A program made the translations under genes and the position numbers. From Brevibacillus fulvus (GTDB lineage Bacteria; Bacillota; Bacilli; Brevibacillales; Brevibacillaceae): a stretch of DNA of 64,000 nt. The stretch covers positions 215,802 through 279,801 of the forward strand of contig NZ_JAFBEB010000005.1 in the NCBI RefSeq assembly GCF_016908525.1. Reading direction: 5' to 3'. The notes beneath the pieces were generated by a model, which searched no databases, had not been told where the DNA came from, and saw nothing but the letters and a program-made list of their open reading frames with translations. Below are positions 33,756-44,375 of this stretch, piece by piece (the stretch's first letter is position 1; every line of letters begins with the position of its first letter).

Positions 33756-33899
33756 ATCTTTGGGGGTTTTTACCGGAATCATCCAATTTTCTTAAATCAT
33801 CTTCGATTTTTGTTTTGGCTGACAACCAGAAATTCGCTAAGGAATGGAGAGAGCAAACCGGTAGGACTCCACAGTGAAGTAGGGAGGAAGAAAACTGCA

Positions 33900-35867
33900 A
33901 TGCGCCTAAATCTCAAGCAAAAAATCGTTATTTTAATGTGCTTATTGCTATTGTTGAGCTTGGGTTCGGTTTCCTTTGCCAGCTACCAAAGCGCATCTCT
34001 TTTGCTGCAAAACAGCATTGAGCAGGAAGCCCAGCTGACCGCATCCAACCTGGCCCTGAAAATCAATACATTCATCGATACGGAAATCGCCAAGGTGGAA
34101 TCGGTGGGAAAACTGATTTCAGGCAATAAGGAAGCAGACTTAAAACTGATCCAAAAAGCACAGGAAGAGAACAAGGAGTATGAAACGTTCTTCTTCTCCT
34201 ATGACTTGACCGGCAAAAACGTAATCAATTTTCTCGGAGAGGTAACCCCTGTATCCGACCGTGTCCACTTTCAAGAAGCGGGGAAAGGCGAAGGCAAGAT
34301 CGTCCTCTCTGAACCAGTCGTGTCCAAGCGGACGGGAAACAACATCATTACGATGATTATCCCGCTGATGAAAGATGGCAAACAGTATGGCTACATGGGT
34401 TCAACATTGCCCATCAATGCTGTGCAAGAAGCGGTCTCCACGCAAAAATTTGGAACGGACGGCTTTGCCTTCCTTGTCAGCAAAACCGGTACTTACATGT
34501 GGCATCCAAACAAGGAACTGGTGCTGGCCAAATCGGTGCAAGATCAAAATATTCAACCAATTGTTGAAGCCTACCAAAATGTTGCACAGGGCAAGTCCGG
34601 TTTTTTCAACTATACCTTAAATAACCAAAATTACTCGGCTGCCTATTCACCTTCCACCTATAATTGGGGTGTATTTGTGACAGCTCCGACAGAAAGCTTG
34701 TTCCAACCGATCACCAGCCTTAATCGCAACTTGATGATTATTTCGGCAATCGCCCTCATGGTCGCTATTATCATTGCGTACTGGTTTACAGTTCGTTTAA
34801 CACGTCCGATTCAACGTTTGAACACCGTTGTCAAGGAGGTTGCACAAGGTGATTTGACCAAAACCATTTTCATCAAAGGCAAAGACGAGGTCGCCGTTCT
34901 GTCCAGTGATTTCAATCAGACGGTCTCGCACCTCAAACGGCTGATCGAAGGGGTCACGGATACCTCTAATCGCGTTATGGATGTGACCAAAATGGTATCC
35001 AGCGGCATCGGTCAAACAAAGGAAAGCATTCACGGTGTCGGCGAGACGATCCGGCAAATTGCCGAACGTTCGACGGCACATGCCTCAAGTTCGGAAGAGA
35101 TTGCGGTTTCGATGGGTGAGATGGCCAGTGGAGTCGTCAAAATTGCTGAGTCCTCCTCGCATGTATCGGAAGTGGCCCAAGAAGCGTCAAGCCACGCCGA
35201 GAGTGGTACAGAGGTTGTGGAACAAGCAGTTCATCAAATCCGCAGCATCGGCTCGGGCACAGATAAGGTAGGCGACGCAATTGAACGCCTCCATGAACGT
35301 TCTTTGCAAATTGTTGAAATCTTGAATGTCATCACCGACATTACGACTCGCATCAACCTCCTGTCGCTGAATGCATCCATTGAAGCAGCCAGAGCGGGAG
35401 AGCACGGCCGCGGATTCGCTGTGGTGGCCGAAGAGGTGAAAAAGCTGGCCGGACAATCGAGCCAATCAACTGAAGAGATCGCCCGAATCGTCGAGGAAAT
35501 TCGCGCCGATGCGCAAAATGCTGTGCTGGTTATGAATGAAAACCGAAACGACGTGCAGACAGGAATCGCTTATATTGAAGAAGTGCGCGAGAAGTTCGCC
35601 AACATTCTCCAGGCCTCTCGCAACGTGGCCAGCCATATTCTCGAAGTTTCCGCCGCATCCCAACAGATGTCTGCCGGCTCCGAGGAAATCAGCGCCTCTG
35701 TGGAGGAAATGAAATCCATCGCGATGTTGACTTCCGCAGATGCCCGAAATGCGGCTGATGTAGCCGAAGACCAAATTCAATCCTTTGAACAGATCGCTTC
35801 CTCTGTACAAGCGTTGGAAAGCGTAGCGCAAGAACTGCGCAAGGAACTGTCCAAATTTAAAGTGTAA
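33900..35867 (+). CDS. Methyl-accepting chemotaxis protein (Cache type)
   Basis: 655 residues: membrane helix about 9-29 ([21 protein letters not shown]), extracellular Cache domain about 35-280 ([14 protein letters not shown] region, [25 protein letters not shown]), second helix ([19 protein letters not shown]), HAMP ([20 protein letters not shown]) and signalling domain with tip [20 protein letters not shown]. Note the substitution in the hairpin tip ([15 protein letters not shown] compared with [15 protein letters not shown] in the first receptor). ATG at 33900 after GGGAGG. A secreted PheC-like protein gene follows 116 nt later, possibly as a read-through partner. Confidence 0.9.
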   Translation: MRLNLKQKIVILMCLLLLLSLGSVSFASYQSASLLLQNSIEQEAQLTASNLALKINTFIDTEIAKVESVGKLISGNKEADLKLIQKAQEENKEYETFFFSYDLTGKNVINFLGEVTPVSDRVHFQEAGKGEGKIVLSEPVVSKRTGNNIITMIIPLMKDGKQYGYMGSTLPINAVQEAVSTQKFGTDGFAFLVSKTGTYMWHPNKELVLAKSVQDQNIQPIVEAYQNVAQGKSGFFNYTLNNQNYSAAYSPSTYNWGVFVTAPTESLFQPITSLNRNLMIISAIALMVAIIIAYWFTVRLTRPIQRLNTVVKEVAQGDLTKTIFIKGKDEVAVLSSDFNQTVSHLKRLIEGVTDTSNRVMDVTKMVSSGIGQTKESIHGVGETIRQIAERSTAHASSSEEIAVSMGEMASGVVKIAESSSHVSEVAQEASSHAESGTEVVEQAVHQIRSIGSGTDKVGDAIERLHERSLQIVEILNVITDITTRINLLSLNASIEAARAGEHGRGFAVVAEEVKKLAGQSSQSTEEIARIVEEIRADAQNAVLVMNENRNDVQTGIAYIEEVREKFANILQASRNVASHILEVSAASQQMSAGSEEISASVEEMKSIAMLTSADARNAADVAEDQIQSFEQIASSVQALESVAQELRKELSKFKV

Positions 35868-35983
35868 CGCCCCCAATCACCATTGCCCAAATTGGGGCTC
35901 TTGAAAGGGGGGATGCCAAGGACTAAATCGCATCGATTCATTGCATTGAAAAACATTCAGAGAAATCATTGGAGGGTAACCAC

Positions 35984-36844
35984 ATGTTACGAACTTGGAA
36001 AACCGTATTATTAACCGGAGTCTTCACTTTAACCTTGACAGGTACGAGTTATGTCAGTCCCGACCTCTTCCCGACATCCAACGTATCCGCCGCATCGGCA
36101 TCGGTCAATGCTCCTGGCCAACTGAAAAAAGCGGAAACCTCGCAATTGGATGAAATCATTAAGAGAGGCTATATTCGCGTAGGAATGACTGGCGACTACA
36201 AACCTTTTTCATATTTGAACCCGGAAACAAATGAATACGAAGGTTTCGACGTAGACGCTGCCAAAGAACTGGCAAAAGATCTCGGCGTAGAAGTGCGTTT
36301 TGTGCAAACTACCTGGTCCGACATGATGAACGATCTGTTGGCCGACAAATTCGATATCGCTGCTGGCGGTGTCACCCGCAATACAGCGAGACAAAAAACA
36401 GCTTACGTGTCACAAGGTTACATTACATTCGGGAAAGCTCCTTTGGTACGCGCCGAAGACAAAGACAAATATTTGACCATTGAAGACATCAACAAGCCTT
36501 CCGTACGCGTCGGCGTAAATCCTGGCGGAACAAATGAAGTATTCGTTCGCCAGTATCTGCCAAATGCCAATGTAACCGTCGTTGACAACAACTTGGACAT
36601 CCCGCATTTGGTTGCTGACGGAACGTATGACGTGATGATCACAGACACGGTCGAAGCAATGACCTACGCAAAAGCTGATCCAAGACTGTACGCAGCTTTG
36701 ACGGACAAGCCTTTCACCAAAAGCGAAAAAGGCTATATGATTCCTCGTGGCGATTTCGTCTATGCAAGCTACCTGGAAATGTGGATGGATGAAATGAAAT
36801 TGCAAGGCAAATTTGACGAACTCTACAAAAAGTGGATGGAGTAG
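35984..36844 (+). CDS. Secreted SBP-fold protein, cyclohexadienyl-dehydratase (PheC)-like
   Basis: 286 residues: cleavable signal peptide (cut near VSAASA) without a lipobox cysteine, then a periplasmic-binding-protein type 2 fold. IRVGMTGDYKPFSY, YEGFDVDAAKELA, SDMMNDLLADKFDIAAGG and VNPGGTNEVF (Glu185) correspond segment by segment to Pseudomonas PheC, a dehydratase for prephenate and arogenate that evolved from an amino-acid binding protein; PheC uses the Glu of this GGTNE motif. Gram-positive import binding proteins are normally lipoproteins with permeases beside them; this has neither. It may therefore be an exported dehydratase, or a soluble receptor partner for the preceding chemoreceptor. 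Start ATG after GGAGGG. Confidence 0.7.
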   Translation: MLRTWKTVLLTGVFTLTLTGTSYVSPDLFPTSNVSAASASVNAPGQLKKAETSQLDEIIKRGYIRVGMTGDYKPFSYLNPETNEYEGFDVDAAKELAKDLGVEVRFVQTTWSDMMNDLLADKFDIAAGGVTRNTARQKTAYVSQGYITFGKAPLVRAEDKDKYLTIEDINKPSVRVGVNPGGTNEVFVRQYLPNANVTVVDNNLDIPHLVADGTYDVMITDTVEAMTYAKADPRLYAALTDKPFTKSEKGYMIPRGDFVYASYLEMWMDEMKLQGKFDELYKKWME

Positions 36845-36874
36845 GAGCATTCCCTCCTTTTCATCATTCGCAGC

Positions 36875-36925
36875 AAAAAAGCTCCCTGCAGAACTGCTTT
36901 CTTGGCAGTTTCTCAGGGAGCTTTT
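36875..36925. terminator. Terminator between the PheC-like gene and selO
   Basis: AAGCTCCCTG (36879-36888) pairs with CAGGGAGCTT (36914-36923) with an inner GCAGAACTGC/GGCAGTT element; T-runs on both sides for the convergent genes. Confidence 0.88.
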
Positions 36926-36959
36926 CTGTTTCATCTGATCCCAATTGTTTGGCCCTCTG

Positions 36960-38435
36960 TCAAGTGCCGCAAAACGTTCGGTATGGCTGATCCGACTGCG
37001 GAGGCAGTCCGCAATATTCCTCCTGTTCGGCAGTATAGGCGTAAGGATTGGACAATACATGGAGAAGCCGTTTCAGGACCGAGTAGTCACCATGCTCGAC
37101 TGCCGCTTCCAGCGCTTCCTCCACGCGATAATTGCGCGGGATGACGGCCGGATTGCTGTCTTTCATCAACTGTTGCGACTTTGTTTTCGATCCCGGTTGT
37201 CGGCCTAATCTGTCCTGCCACAACTGCTGCCATTCGGCAAATTCCGGCGAACGGAACAAGTCCGTATCCTCCCGTGCATCAAGCGTTAACGCGCGAAACG
37301 TATTGGTATAGTCGGCCCGATATTTTTGCATCAGCTCCAATAGCTTTTCGATCAGCGATCCGTCTTCCGGCTCTTCCTGGAAGAGACCGAGTTTTGCCCG
37401 CATGCCGGCGAGCCAATAATGTTGAAATAACGGCCCATAATCGGCAATCGCCGCTTCCGCTCGTTTGATCGCCTGCTCTTCGTCCGCATGGAGCAGCGGC
37501 AATAAAGCTTCCGCCAATCTCGCCAAATTCCAGCCGCCAATGTACGGTTGATTTCCGTAGGCGTATCGCCCTTGAAGATCGATCGAGCTGAACACCGTCG
37601 CCGGATCGTAGACATCCATAAACGCACACGGTCCGTAATCAATCGTTTCTCCGCTGATTGTCATGTTGTCGGTGTTCATGACTCCGTGGATAAAGCCGAC
37701 CAATTGCCATTTGGCGATCAGCTCAGCCTGACGTTTAATGACGCCCCGAAGGAGGGATAAATAGCGGTCGTCGTCTGCCGCAATTTCCGGATAATGCCTC
37801 TCCAAAGCGTAATCGGCCAGCTTGCGCAGTTCTTCAACCGATCCCCAATAAGAAGCATACTGAAATGTACCAACGCGCAAATGACTCGCCGCCACACGGG
37901 TGAGAACCGCACCAGGCAAGTTTGTTTCGCGAATGACATCCTCGCCGGTTGCGACCACCGCCAGACTGCGCGTGGTCGGAATCCCCAACGCATGCATCGC
38001 CTCGCTGATGATGTATTCACGCAGCATAGGTCCAAGCGCCGCTCGCCCATCGCCGCCGCGAGAGTAGGGCGTCCTGCCCGAACCTTTCAACTGTATATCG
38101 ACCCGTTCTCCTTGCGGTGTTATCTGTTCACCGAGCAACAGCGCCCGCCCGTCGCCCAATTTGGTAAAACTTCCGAACTGATGACCTGCATAGGCTTGAG
38201 CAAGCGGCGCAGCACCCGCGGGAACTTGATTGCCGGCCAGTACCGCCACGCCTTGTTCGCTTTGCAACGCCTGAACGTTCAATCCTAACGACGCTGCCAA
38301 CGTTTCATTCAATACGATCAGTTTCGGCGAGCGCACCGGAGCGGGATTGAGCCGGGAATAAAAAAGTTCCGGTAAACCCGCATAACTGTTGTCCAAGTTC
38401 CACCCTGTTGCTATCGTAATTGTTTTCTCCGTCAT
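36960..38435 (-). CDS. selO: Protein adenylyltransferase SelO (YdiU)
   Basis: 491 residues, pseudokinase-fold enzyme that transfers AMP from ATP to Ser/Thr/Tyr of target proteins in redox stress. Motifs: [72 protein letters not shown] (metal/ATP site) and a C-terminal TFCGT, where a redox cysteine (selenocysteine in some eukaryotes) is found. ATG follows GGGGG at 5 nt. Monocistronic. Confidence 0.95.
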   Translation of the reverse strand: MTEKTITIATGWNLDNSYAGLPELFYSRLNPAPVRSPKLIVLNETLAASLGLNVQALQSEQGVAVLAGNQVPAGAAPLAQAYAGHQFGSFTKLGDGRALLLGEQITPQGERVDIQLKGSGRTPYSRGGDGRAALGPMLREYIISEAMHALGIPTTRSLAVVATGEDVIRETNLPGAVLTRVAASHLRVGTFQYASYWGSVEELRKLADYALERHYPEIAADDDRYLSLLRGVIKRQAELIAKWQLVGFIHGVMNTDNMTISGETIDYGPCAFMDVYDPATVFSSIDLQGRYAYGNQPYIGGWNLARLAEALLPLLHADEEQAIKRAEAAIADYGPLFQHYWLAGMRAKLGLFQEEPEDGSLIEKLLELMQKYRADYTNTFRALTLDAREDTDLFRSPEFAEWQQLWQDRLGRQPGSKTKSQQLMKDSNPAVIPRNYRVEEALEAAVEHGDYSVLKRLLHVLSNPYAYTAEQEEYCGLPPQSDQPYRTFCGT

Positions 38436-38728
38436 TATAACCCCCGCTTTTCGGTTTGGCTTCGGCTTTTATCCAGTATTATACCCTTTCCCGACGGGCT
38501 TTACCTTCCATTTCGTTTGAGATTAGCCATGAAAAATGTTCAATTGGAATCACCGTTAATTTTCTCAATGATTGGGGATACTTAAAGTGATAGATTTTGA
38601 ACATCACCAATCAGCAGCAATAATAACCCTACCCTGTTCGTTCAGCTTCTAAGTCAATTGAAAATGCCCTCAACAACTCTCCCATTGGAATTGTCTAGCA
38701 AAATGGTGCAAGAATTATATGTTTTTTC

Positions 38729-38757
38729 TTGACAGAGAACGGTTTTCATATCATAAT
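38729..38757 (+). promoter_or_regulatory. SigA promoter of ahpCF
   Basis: TTGACA (38729-38734), 17 bp, CATAAT (38752-38757). Upstream of it, 38436-38728 has no gene or structure I can identify. Confidence 0.78.
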
Positions 38758-38767
38758 TCTTATTAGA

Positions 38768-38782
38768 TTATAATTATTATAG
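38768..38782. promoter_or_regulatory. PerR box of ahpCF
   Basis: TTATAAT-T-ATTATAG matches the PerR consensus TTATAAT-N-ATTATAA at 14 of 15 positions. It starts 10 bp after the -10, covering the transcription start, as in peroxide-inducible Bacillus promoters. Confidence 0.85.
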
Positions 38783-38857
38783 CTTATGAGGTGATGAGAC
38801 AATTGTCCTTCCCGCAAAAGCTATCTTATTCTTATAAAACTAAGGAGGAATTTCAAT

Positions 38858-39421
38858 ATGTCACTGATTGGAACTGAAGTAAAACCATTTAAAGCTCAAG
38901 CTTTCCACGACGGAAAATTCATTGATGTTACGGAAGAAAACTTTAAAGGTAAATGGAGCGTTGTTTGCTTCTATCCTGCCGACTTTACTTTCGTTTGCCC
39001 AACAGAACTCGAGGATTTGCAAAACGAATACGACAACTTGAAAGCACTTGGTGTTGAAGTTTACTCGGTTTCCACCGACACCCACTTTACTCATAAAGCT
39101 TGGCACGATCATTCCGATACAATCAAAAAAATCAAATATGTCATGATCGGTGATCCTTCTCATGTGATCTCCCGCAACTTTGACGTGCTGATCGAAGAAG
39201 AAGGGGTTGCTGACCGCGCTACCTTTATCATCGATCCAGACGGCGTGATCCAAGCTATTGAAATCAACGCTGGCGGTATTGGCCGCGACGCAAGCATTCT
39301 CGTAAACAAAATCAAAGCTGCACAATATGTACGCAACAATCCAGGCGAAGTTTGCCCTGCAAAATGGAAAGAAGGCGCTGAAACACTGAAACCAAGCCTC
39401 GATCTTGTAGGGAAAATCTAA
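38858..39421 (+). CDS. ahpC: Alkyl hydroperoxide reductase subunit C (peroxiredoxin)
   Basis: 187-residue typical 2-Cys peroxiredoxin that reduces H2O2, organic peroxides and peroxynitrite in the cytoplasm. Peroxidatic Cys47 in FVCPTELED and resolving Cys166 in [15 protein letters not shown] precedes the ATG. 14 nt before ahpF, so both form one operon behind a PerR-controlled promoter. Confidence 0.97.
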   Translation: MSLIGTEVKPFKAQAFHDGKFIDVTEENFKGKWSVVCFYPADFTFVCPTELEDLQNEYDNLKALGVEVYSVSTDTHFTHKAWHDHSDTIKKIKYVMIGDPSHVISRNFDVLIEEEGVADRATFIIDPDGVIQAIEINAGGIGRDASILVNKIKAAQYVRNNPGEVCPAKWKEGAETLKPSLDLVGKI

Positions 39422-39435
39422 GGAGCGGAGAAAAA

Positions 39436-40965
39436 ATGGCATTAGACGCAGAGATTAAAGAACAGTTAGCACAATATCTCCAACTGCTGGAAGGCGATGT
39501 CGTGCTAAAAGTCAGTGCAGAGTCCGATGCCGTATCTAAAGACATGCTGGCGTTCGTAGAGGAAATCGCCAGCATGTCCTCTAACATTACGGTTGAACAA
39601 GCACGATTGCCTCGAACACCCAGTTTCAGCGTAAATCGTGTGGGCGAAGACACCGGCGTGACATTTGCTGGAATTCCCTTGGGACATGAATTTACTTCTT
39701 TTGTATTAGCTTTGTTGCAAGTGAGCGGCAGAGCGCCAAAACTCGACCAAAACGTAATTGACCAAATTAAAAATATTCGCGGCGAGCATCATTTTGAGAC
39801 ATACGTCAGCCTGACTTGCCACAACTGTCCTGACGTTGTGCAAGCACTCAACGCGATGAGCGTGCTCAATCCGAACATCACCCATACGATGATTGACGGG
39901 GCAGCTTTCAAAGAAGAAGTGGAAAACAAAAACATCATGGCTGTACCGACCGTTTTCCTCAATGCTGAACCTTTTGGAAGCGGCCGTATGTCTATTGAGG
40001 ACATTCTCTCCAAACTGGGCAATGCTCCAGACGCTTCCGAACTGGCCAACAAAGAGCCATACGATGTGCTTGTCATCGGTGGCGGTCCATCCGGAGCGAG
40101 CGCAGCCATTTATGCAGCGCGCAAAGGTATCCGCACAGGGATTGTTGCCGAACGTTTTGGCGGTCAAATCCTCGATACTCTTGGCATTGAGAACTTTATC
40201 AGTGTCAAATATACGGAAGGACCAAAACTTGCCGCTAGCTTGGAAGAGCATGTGAAAGAGTACAACGTTGATGTCATGAAAGCACAACGTGCCAAGCGGT
40301 TGGAAAAGAAAGAGCTGATCGAAGTTGAACTTGAAAGCGGCGCTGTTCTAAAAAGCAAAACCGTGATCATTTCGACAGGTGCCCGTTGGCGCAATATCGG
40401 TGTTCCCGGCGAAGCCGAGTTTAAAAACAAAGGGGTAGCTTATTGCCCGCATTGCGACGGTCCTTTATTTGCCGGAAAAGACGTCGCCGTAATCGGTGGC
40501 GGTAACTCCGGTGTTGAGGCAGCCATTGACCTCGCAGGTATCGCGAAACACGTAACGGTGATTGAATATGCACCAGAACTGAAAGCCGATTCTGTCTTGC
40601 AAGATCGCCTGTACAGTCTGCCAAACGTAACCGTGCTGAAAAACGCCCAAACGAAAGAAATTACCGGTACTGACAAGGTAAACGGAATCAGCTACATTGA
40701 CCGTGAATCGGGCGAAACGCATCATATCGAATTGCAAGGCGTGTTTGTGCAGATCGGACTTGTCCCGAATACCGATTGGCTGGCGGACACATTGGAACGC
40801 ACTCGCTTCGGTGAGATTGTTGTCGATAGCCGTGGCGCTACCAGCATACCTGGCGTATTTGCTGCCGGTGACTGCACCAATAGTCCGTATAAGCAAATCA
40901 TCATTTCGATGGGCTCCGGTGCGACCGCCGCGTTAGGCGCCTTCGATTATTTGATTCGGAATTAA
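39436..40965 (+). CDS. ahpF: NADH:peroxiredoxin reductase AhpF
   Basis: 509 residues: an N-terminal double thioredoxin-like domain (about 1-195; redox pair in TCHNCPDV near 129-132), then a thioredoxin-reductase-like flavoprotein (about 210-509; FAD site [19 protein letters not shown], redox pair [13 protein letters not shown] site [16 protein letters not shown]). Passes electrons from NADH through FAD and both disulfides to AhpC. AAGGAGCGGAG precedes ATG. Confidence 0.97.
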   Translation: MALDAEIKEQLAQYLQLLEGDVVLKVSAESDAVSKDMLAFVEEIASMSSNITVEQARLPRTPSFSVNRVGEDTGVTFAGIPLGHEFTSFVLALLQVSGRAPKLDQNVIDQIKNIRGEHHFETYVSLTCHNCPDVVQALNAMSVLNPNITHTMIDGAAFKEEVENKNIMAVPTVFLNAEPFGSGRMSIEDILSKLGNAPDASELANKEPYDVLVIGGGPSGASAAIYAARKGIRTGIVAERFGGQILDTLGIENFISVKYTEGPKLAASLEEHVKEYNVDVMKAQRAKRLEKKELIEVELESGAVLKSKTVIISTGARWRNIGVPGEAEFKNKGVAYCPHCDGPLFAGKDVAVIGGGNSGVEAAIDLAGIAKHVTVIEYAPELKADSVLQDRLYSLPNVTVLKNAQTKEITGTDKVNGISYIDRESGETHHIELQGVFVQIGLVPNTDWLADTLERTRFGEIVVDSRGATSIPGVFAAGDCTNSPYKQIIISMGSGATAALGAFDYLIRN

Positions 40966-40987
40966 AAGCCGATCTTCTTCAATAGTT

Positions 40988-41023
40988 GTAAGAGCCGTGA
41001 TTACTTGTAATCGCGGCTCTTTT
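40988..41023 (+). terminator. Terminator of ahpCF
   Basis: AAGAGCCG (40990-40997) and CGGCTCTT (41014-41021) with inner TGATTAC/GTAATC; a short T-run (TTTTG) follows. Confidence 0.82.
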
Positions 41024-41030
41024 GCCCAAA

Positions 41031-41066
41031 GCAGCGGCAGCTATCCGAGCGATAACTGCCGCTTTC
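41031..41066. terminator. Terminator of the sorbitol operon end
   Basis: AGCGGCAGCTATC pairs with GATAACTGCCGCT around a short loop, directly after the stop of the minus-strand aldolase gene. The better T-run (TTCGTTTTATT) is on the plus strand, so it may help both operons. Confidence 0.6.
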
Positions 41067-41069
41067 GTT

Positions 41070-41747
41070 TTATTGTTTGGAGTGAAGCAAATCGGTGCCA
41101 AACGTTTTTTGCCATTCCGTTTTAAATGCGTGCACATCCGCAAGCGTCGCCGGGAAGGCAATCAGCTTTTCGATGAGTTCGTGGCCAACCGTGACAGCTT
41201 CTGCACCCGCCAGACAAACATCATGGACTTGCTGCACATTTTTAAAGCTGGCTGCCACGATCTCGGTCGGCAACTGATAAGCTGCGAATAATTGGGCGAT
41301 TTCGGCGACCACTTTTACACCGTTTCCCGTCAAATTATCAATCCGATTCACATAAGGTGCAACGTATTTGGCACCGGACAGCGCTGCCATTAAAGCCTGA
41401 AAAGACGTGTAAATCGTTGTCGCAAGGATCGGAACATTTTGCCCGGCCAATAGCTTGATCGCCTTCAGCCCTTCCTCCGTTACCGGAATTTTAACAACGA
41501 TGCTCCCTGAAAGCCGATCGGTAATGAAGGTTGCTTCTTCGACCATTTCTTCAGCGGTCTCGCCAAGCACCTGCACAAACAATTCTTTTTCGGTACCAAT
41601 TACTTCCCGAATCTGCCTGAGCGTGTCCAGGAAGGGGTGGTTTTCTTTCACTAGAATGGAAGGGTTTGTGGTGACACCCGCAATCGGATAATACTCGGTC
41701 AAGCGGCGGATTTTTTCTACATTCGCGGAATCAATATATAATCTCAA
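41070..41747 (-). CDS. Fructose-6-phosphate aldolase / transaldolase-like (FSA/TalC)
   Basis: 225 residues, the short single-domain form of the transaldolase family. Schiff-base lysine in IVVKIPVTEEGL (near 86); AKYVAPYVNRIDN is the FSA-type signature with the tyrosine typical of aldolase rather than transaldolase activity. It may cleave fructose-6-phosphate produced from sorbitol or exchange dihydroxyacetone units. Start TTG at 9 nt from AGGAGG. It ends the sorbitol PTS operon, 98 nt after srlB. Confidence 0.85.
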   Translation of the reverse strand: MRLYIDSANVEKIRRLTEYYPIAGVTTNPSILVKENHPFLDTLRQIREVIGTEKELFVQVLGETAEEMVEEATFITDRLSGSIVVKIPVTEEGLKAIKLLAGQNVPILATTIYTSFQALMAALSGAKYVAPYVNRIDNLTGNGVKVVAEIAQLFAAYQLPTEIVAASFKNVQQVHDVCLAGAEAVTVGHELIEKLIAFPATLADVHAFKTEWQKTFGTDLLHSKQ

Positions 41748-41845
41748 TTTGCTATACCTCCTATAAACAGAGACTTAACCCGTAACAGATTAAGCCTCCA
41801 TGGTTTTTTAAAATGTGCTGATTCCCTATCTATCTGCCCAAAAAA

Positions 41846-42211
41846 TCATTCGCTTACGATCTTTAGCTCGGTATTCAGTGCAATGGCGGGCAGTTCTTTC
41901 TCTTCCAAGTACAGGGTCCCTGGAAGTTCCGGTGTTGTCGCCCCGTCAAAGCGCAAGGTAATATGCCCAAGTGTCGTCAAGTTGCGCTGAACAAGATTGC
42001 CAACGGCGGTAATGGCAAACTCTTCATTGTTGATCAGAAGTTTCTGGCCTTCCTTGATTTCCCCACTCGGCTCGACAATATCAATGCTGTAACAAAAATC
42101 TTTTAAATCCTGGGGCGCGTTTGTCCCAAACAATATGAGCATCTTTTCATCGAGAAATGTGCTTGCCATTGGTCCAATGTTTTTTACTTTGTTTGCATAA
42201 ATAATTTTCAT
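41846..42211 (-). CDS. srlB: PTS glucitol/sorbitol-specific enzyme IIA
   Basis: 121 residues of the PTS glucitol IIA family, unique to this PTS class. Opening MKIIYANKVKNIGPMASTF, then LILFGTNAPQDLKDFCY and GHITLRFDG; the phospho-histidine expected in this family lies in GHITL. ATG after AAAGGA. It passes phosphate from HPr to the IIB part encoded upstream. Confidence 0.9.
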   Translation of the reverse strand: MKIIYANKVKNIGPMASTFLDEKMLILFGTNAPQDLKDFCYSIDIVEPSGEIKEGQKLLINNEEFAITAVGNLVQRNLTTLGHITLRFDGATTPELPGTLYLEEKELPAIALNTELKIVSE

Positions 42212-42299
42212 AATCCTTTGGCATCAACAGAACTGCTATGCCCTTCTGCCTCCCTTTTTTTCAGCGTCTCGTACTGATTCGAGACTTAATTGCCAAACT

Positions 42300-43313
42300 T
42301 TATTCATATAAGCCGAAGCTGGCCAACCACGCGACGAATACTCGCGGTACCCCGATTAAAAAACGGGAATACAGCACGGAGGGTACCCCCACTTCTACCG
42401 TTTCCGGTTCCGCTTCCGCAAGCCCCAAACCTACCGGAATAAAGTCACAAGCATTTTGCGTATTGATCGCAAATAAGGCAGGAAGAGCGAGGTGCGGCGG
42501 AATGTTTCCTTTGCCGATTTCGACCCCGATCAAGGTACCGATAACTTGCGCGATGACGGCACCCGGTCCAAGCAATGGTGACAAGAATGGCAAGGAACAA
42601 ATAAATCCGATCAAAAGCAGTCCCCAAATATTCCCGGCGAGCGGCGCCATTACCTTCGCAAAGACGTTGCCGATCCCGGACCCTTGGATAATTCCAATTA
42701 ACAAAGAGACAAACGCCATGAAGGGGATAATGGTGGTAATCATTGTTTGCACAGCATCACGAGCGGCTTGGTAAAACGTATTGATCACTTTTCCTGCACC
42801 GAGTCCAAATTTGGTGATGATGCTTTTATTTTTCTTTTCCGCTAGTGTTTGCGAAACCTTTTTATCGGGACTGTACTTGAAGGCTCTTTCTGGTGCAGGT
42901 GACTTCTCCGCTGCCGTTGCAGCATGCGCCACCGCATCGTCTACGGGCTGAATCTGATCGACCCCCACCGCCGAGACGTAAATATCTTCTGTGATATATT
43001 TGGCCAATGGGCCCGTTTTCCCTGTCGGCATAATATTGATGGTCGGAATGCGCTTTTGCGGATAAATGCCGCAACGTAACGTACCGCCGCAATCGATAAT
43101 TGCCACCATAATTTCTTCATCAGGAACCGAGGTGTGGAAGCCATTCACCGGTTCCGCCCCGGTCAGCTCGACGATTCTGTCGACGATGTCCGGTTTTGAG
43201 CCGCCACCTGTAATGTAGACGATTTTATTCCGCTCCGCAGTCGGCGTTATCGTCAGCGGACCTCCAAATCCGCCGCTACCTTTCACAACTTTGATCGAAT
43301 GGTAACCCGTCAT
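42300..43313 (-). CDS. srlE: PTS glucitol/sorbitol-specific enzyme IIBC
   Basis: 337 residues: N-terminal IIB domain (about 1-165; phospho-cysteine region [13 protein letters not shown]), then a membrane IIC part (about 180-337) with the conserved ATAAEKS linker and [19 protein letters not shown]-terminal signature. Phosphorylates sorbitol at C6 on entry. ATG follows GAGGGGG. 20 nt after srlA. Confidence 0.92.
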   Translation of the reverse strand: MTGYHSIKVVKGSGGFGGPLTITPTAERNKIVYITGGGSKPDIVDRIVELTGAEPVNGFHTSVPDEEIMVAIIDCGGTLRCGIYPQKRIPTINIMPTGKTGPLAKYITEDIYVSAVGVDQIQPVDDAVAHAATAAEKSPAPERAFKYSPDKKVSQTLAEKKNKSIITKFGLGAGKVINTFYQAARDAVQTMITTIIPFMAFVSLLIGIIQGSGIGNVFAKVMAPLAGNIWGLLLIGFICSLPFLSPLLGPGAVIAQVIGTLIGVEIGKGNIPPHLALPALFAINTQNACDFIPVGLGLAEAEPETVEVGVPSVLYSRFLIGVPRVFVAWLASFGLYE

Positions 43314-43333
43314 CTTAATACCCCCTCTATCCC

Positions 43334-43885
43334 CTAGTGATGTGCTTTCATTTCTGTTTTCAAAGTAATTCCTTGCTGCTTTTCAACAACTTTTGTTGTG
43401 AAGTCCGTAATCCATCCGGCAAAGAAATTCATGACCAAACCGACCAGAAGATAACGGACGGCCAATTCCGCTGTATTAAAACCAAGCGTTTCGATTCCTG
43501 CTGCGATCCCGAGAAAGATGAACAATTCCCCCGGATTGATATGTGGAAACAAACCGTTGCTTGTATGGCAGAAATAAGCACCGGCAGCATAGTAACTGGG
43601 CTTGTATTTTTCCGGCAGAAACCTGCCCAATGACAGTGCCATCGGATTCCCCAGCATAAACGAACCAAGAAACGGAAGCACCATGTACCGCAGCAGCGGA
43701 CTTTTCGTTGATGCCCTCGCCAACCGGTTAATGCGTTCTTCTCCAATAATTTGGATCAATGTATTCATGGCGACGATTAACAGCAAAACAACCGGAACAA
43801 TTCCTTTCATCCAGGAAACAAACGTATCGGCGCCCGTTTGAAACAATTTCATGAAGCCTTCGGCAAGCATAATGAGAAAATCCAT
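43334..43885 (-). CDS. srlA: PTS glucitol/sorbitol-specific enzyme IIC
   Basis: 183 residues, four or more membrane helices: [45 protein letters not shown] loop and the [17 protein letters not shown] substrate region. It forms the sorbitol channel with SrlE. Start ATG after GAGGTG. Follows gutM by 15 nt. Confidence 0.93.
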   Translation of the reverse strand: MDFLIMLAEGFMKLFQTGADTFVSWMKGIVPVVLLLIVAMNTLIQIIGEERINRLARASTKSPLLRYMVLPFLGSFMLGNPMALSLGRFLPEKYKPSYYAAGAYFCHTSNGLFPHINPGELFIFLGIAAGIETLGFNTAELAVRYLLVGLVMNFFAGWITDFTTKVVEKQQGITLKTEMKAHH

Positions 43886-43900
43886 AACCTGTCACCTCGT

Positions 43901-44350
43901 TTATTTTTTTAGAGCAACCGCGCGTTCTGCTCTCACCATCAAGTTCTTAAAAAGACTGTTTTTCTCCGGAATCACTCCGCCGCTCATGATCGTCTTGTAG
44001 TTGAACACCGCATCAAGAATAGCCATTTTCAAAAGGTGATTGCAATGCGCCATGTCGGCCTCTTGCAACGTCCGGATATTTTTCCCTTCAAAGCCTGGCA
44101 AATCCTTGACCCTGGCCATGACGGTAACTCCTTGTATCTTTTTGGCCTCGAGGATTTTGCCGCTGTCGGACACAGCGAATAGAACAATCGTTCCCGCACG
44201 AAATCTCCCCGGTTTCTTCCCAATGGCCACTTTCCCCATTCTCCTCAGCTTTGCATACGCTTTCGAGAAATGCCTGATTTGCAAAAAACCGAGAGCGGTT
44301 TGAACCAGAAATGCGCCGGCAATAAAAAGCACGATGAAGAAAACATTCAT
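43901..44350 (-). CDS. gutM: Glucitol operon activator GutM
   Basis: About 149 residues: N-terminal membrane helix (about 4-24) and a cytoplasmic part with RRMGKVAIGKKPGRFRAGTIVLF, the GutM hallmark. In enteric bacteria GutM activates sorbitol operons; its mechanism is not well understood. ATG at 44350 is read behind GGAAG at 8 nt. It lies between the PRD regulator and srlA. Confidence 0.9.
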   Translation of the reverse strand: MNVFFIVLFIAGAFLVQTALGFLQIRHFSKAYAKLRRMGKVAIGKKPGRFRAGTIVLFAVSDSGKILEAKKIQGVTVMARVKDLPGFEGKNIRTLQEADMAHCNHLLKMAILDAVFNYKTIMSGGVIPEKNSLFKNLMVRAERAVALKK

Positions 44351-44375
44351 TCGGACCACTTCCTATCAGATTCGA

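Noticed and set aside
33602..33899. Possible cyclic di-GMP riboswitch before the second chemoreceptor
   Set aside because: A GCAAACC piece is present, but the rest of the GEMM-I core is absent.
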